From assembly GCA_027941995.1 (NCBI GenBank), contig CP115966.1, positions 2,170,001 to 2,234,000 on the forward strand: DNA of 64,000 nt, written 5' to 3'. The notes under the pieces were generated by a model that searched no databases, was not told the origin of the DNA, and was given only the letters and a program-made list of their open reading frames with translations. Positions 61,967 to 64,000 of this stretch are shown here, piece by piece (the first letter of the stretch is position 1; every line of letters starts with the position of its first letter). Source of the DNA: Erythrobacteraceae bacterium WH01K (GTDB lineage Bacteria > Pseudomonadota > Alphaproteobacteria > Sphingomonadales > Sphingomonadaceae). The translations under genes were made by a program, and so were the position numbers.

Positions 61967-63359
61967 ATGGGTTCCCGTACACATCACGGCATGATGACGC
62001 TTGCAGGAATGCAGCGTTACTGTAGCAGCAACTATCAGGGCGGCGGAAGAGAGGACCGTTTCGGGCGCATGTTCCCTGATCTGTCCCCCGGCTATGTCGG
62101 GCAGGCCAGCCTGTCTGCCGTCGGCAGGCCGGGCGGGCCGATGGATTCGGGCAGCGCGAAGAAGAAAACCGCATCCGTCCCTGTCGGCATGATCTTCTTC
62201 GGCCAGTTCCTCGACCACGACATCACGCTGGATGCGACGACCAGCTTCCGCCAGGTGGTGAATGATGCAGAGGAAATTCCGAATATCCGCACGCCCACGC
62301 TGGACCTCGATTGCGTGTACGGCCTGGGGCCCGAGGCGCAGCCTTATCTCTACACCGACGACGATGACGATTTCCGCGGCGCGAAGCTGCTGGAAGGCGC
62401 GCCGGACGACCTGCCGCGCGCCCCCAACGGGCGCGCCATCATCGGCGACCCGCGCAATGACGAGAACCGCATCATCAGCCAGATCCAGCTCGCCATGATC
62501 CGGTTCCACAACCACGTGGTCGACACTCTGAAGGGCGAGCATCCCGAGCTGCGCCGCGCGGAACTGTTCGAGGAAGCCCGCCAGATCGCCACGTGGCATT
62601 ACCAGCACGCGGTCGTGTTCGATTTCCTGACCGCCCTGTGCGGAGACGCGGTGGGAGGACATACTGGGCTGCGGCCGGCGCTATTATTGCGGCGGCCATC
62701 CCTATATCCCGGTCGAGTTCTCCGTCGCGGCCTACCGCTTCGGCCACTCCATGATCCCGCTGAAGGTTCAGACGCAAAAGCACGGCGCGAAGCACGACCT
62801 GTTCGGCAGCGTGCTGGGCAGCGGGTTCTCGCCGCTGTCCTCGCCCGATGCGGTCGTCGACATGCACGAGATCTTCGACACGCCGCAGAACCGTTCGGTC
62901 GAACGGGCCGACCAGCTCGACACCAAACTCGCCTCCATCCTGCTGGCGCTGCCCTTCGTTCAGGGGTCGGCGGACGAGAAATCGCTCGCCATCCGCAATC
63001 TGATGCGCGGCAATGTCTTCCTGCTGCCCGGCGGCGAGAAGGTGGCCGAGAAGATGGAACGCCCGGCGGACGAGATCGACAAGGTACGCGACAAAATCGA
63101 AGACCTGGGCCTTGGCCGCAAGGGCATTCCGCTATGGCTCTATCTTCTGGCAGAGGCGGAGGAAATCGGCCGCGAGCGCACGAATGGCGGTTTCGAGAAA
63201 GGCGAAGGCTTGGGCCCGGTGGGTGCGCGAATCGTGGCGGAGACGATCATCGGCCTGCTCGAACTGGACGACCATTCCTTCCTCGGCACCAATCGCAACT
63301 GGACGCCGCGCAGCGCGTGGGATTCGCTCGGCAAGATCCTTACCGCGACCAATCCCTGA
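61967..63359 (+). pseudogene. Animal-type heme peroxidase, disrupted by a frameshift
   Basis: Two frames together make a peroxidase of about 463 residues. The first (61967 to about 62650) carries the distal site GQFLDHDITLD with the catalytic His, and QIQLAMIRFHNHVVD. The second (about 62652 to 63359) carries AAYRFGHSMI with the proximal His, MHEIFDTP and TNRNWTPRSAWDSLG. The break lies in GCGGTGGGAG near 62648-62656; one extra base or two missing bases restore the frame. The downstream continuation of the first frame is nonsense. Strong GGAG ribosome site before the ATG. It may be a recent mutation, a sequencing error or, less likely, programmed slippage. Heme peroxidases of this type oxidise halides or organic donors. 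Confidence 0.8.
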
Positions 63360-64000
63360 CAACGGGGGATGGCGGCCCTTCCGGCGCGTTTTCGTCGGCC
63401 GGGTCGCCCCCGTCTTGCGGTTCGCCCCCGTCAGGCTCCGGCGCCGTGCCAAGAATCTTCGCAGCCTCCGGATACAGGCGGACCAAAAGCCGCGTCGCAC
63501 AGGTTTCCAGCAGGGTGCGCAATTCCTTTTCCAGTGCCGTGCGCCCGACACTCTGTCCCTTGGCGTAAAGCGCCGAAATCTCTTCCTCGTACCGGGTCAG
63601 CACGCCTTCGACATGGGTGATCCAGTATTCGGGATGCTCGCCCTCCTCCCATTCTCCGCGCCCGCGCCCGAAATGCGCCACGGCGAGATAGCGCAGCAGC
63701 GATGCGCCCAGGATGCGGGCGAAGAAATCGCGGCTCCAGCGGACATGCGCGCCGTCCTCGCCACGCGCGAGGTTGATGCCCTTGGCAAGGCCGCCCGCGC
63801 CGATTGCGCCCAGCACCCCGCCCACGATCATGCCGCCGCCCAGCGTCAGGCCCCCTGCCATCACGTCGGCGGCGACCCCGGTGGCCGCGCCCGACAGAAT
63901 GCCGCCCAGCAGGGCCGAGAAGCCCTCCGGCGCCTTGTCGGAATGGCGGAAATCCTCGCTCAGCCGTTCCAGCACCTTGCGCGTCGCACTCCCCGACAGA
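63340..64000 (-). CDS. C-terminal part of a probable DUF3482 GTPase, 5' end outside window
   Basis: 220 codons open to the right edge; the upstream part is missing, so the start is not seen. Glycine-zipper-like hydrophobic helices (LLGGILSGAATGVAADVMAGG, in parts GGMIVGGVLGAIGAGG) resemble the C-terminal region of DUF3482 proteins, which have a GTPase domain at the N terminus. An Arg/Trp-rich region (HVRWSRDFFARIL) and an acidic Gly/Pro tail (DGGEPQDGGDPADEN) follow. Convergent with the peroxidase pseudogene, overlapping by 20 bp. Membrane association is likely. Confidence 0.65.
   Translation of the reverse strand, partial: LSGSATRKVLERLSEDFRHSDKAPEGFSALLGGILSGAATGVAADVMAGGLTLGGGMIVGGVLGAIGAGGLAKGINLARGEDGAHVRWSRDFFARILGASLLRYLAVAHFGRGRGEWEEGEHPEYWITHVEGVLTRYEEEISALYAKGQSVGRTALEKELRTLLETCATRLLVRLYPEAAKILGTAPEPDGGEPQDGGDPADENAPEGPPSPVVRDWSR

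Noticed and set aside
63360-63568. Continuation of the first peroxidase frame beyond 63359
   Set aside because: After the break near 62650 this frame gives Arg/Pro-rich nonsense and overlaps the convergent DUF3482 gene; the other frame carries the peroxidase sequence.

Overview
This window looks like a piece of an alphaproteobacterial chromosome, most likely Sphingomonadales and probably Erythrobacteraceae. The evidence is the high GC content, the alphaproteobacterial type of LexA operator in front of uvrA, the gene order mdh-sucD-sucA-sucB-lpd, and ribosomal proteins carrying long low-complexity tails. This placement is inferred from gene content; there is no rRNA gene here to confirm it. 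I found no rRNA, tRNA, CRISPR array, insertion sequence or replication origin.

Left third (1-18.2 kb). An AT-richer partial gene for an ABC/OLD-type ATPase sits at the left edge. It is followed by uvrA with its SOS box, a GH24 lysozyme with a membrane-anchor-like N terminus, a lipoprotein, a Dcp-like M3 metallopeptidase and two small unknown genes. Next is a complete cobalamin uptake operon (btuB-btuF-btuC-btuD, minus strand, all genes overlapping) under a cobalamin riboswitch. After it come a SleB-like cell-wall hydrolase, a small unknown protein and a GGDEF-EAL cyclic-di-GMP protein.

Central metabolism and housekeeping (18.4-36 kb). A plus-strand TCA block encodes malate dehydrogenase, the succinyl-CoA synthetase alpha subunit and the whole 2-oxoglutarate dehydrogenase complex (E1, E2, E3). 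Unknown small membrane and lipoprotein genes sit between them, and sucC is absent. A run of tightly packed genes follows (membrane protein, VOC protein, amidase, PepSY protein, TRIC-like channel). Then, on the minus strand, come two related secreted Arg/Gly/Tyr-rich proteins, a prolyl oligopeptidase and a beta-lactamase-fold hydrolase.

Ribosomal region (36-57.4 kb, minus strand). The str (rpsL-rpsG-fusA-tuf), S10, spc and alpha operons lie head to tail and end in a strong intrinsic terminator after rplQ. Two unrelated genes are embedded: a 95-codon unknown between rpmD and rplO, and an SRPBCC-fold secreted protein between adk and rpsM. uS5 has an RGG-rich N-terminal extension, and uL3, uS17 and uL15 have charged C-terminal tails. 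Several large hairpins lie in the rpsL leader, between rpsL and rpsG, and before rpsJ.

Right end (57.4-64 kb). A compact AT-richer island holds a type I Thoeris anti-phage system (thsB TIR protein and thsA SIR2-SLOG effector), placed directly upstream of the rpsL leader. Beyond it are a helix-turn-helix protein, a GcvA-like LysR regulator, an animal-type heme peroxidase gene broken by a frameshift, and the 3' end of a probable DUF3482 protein.
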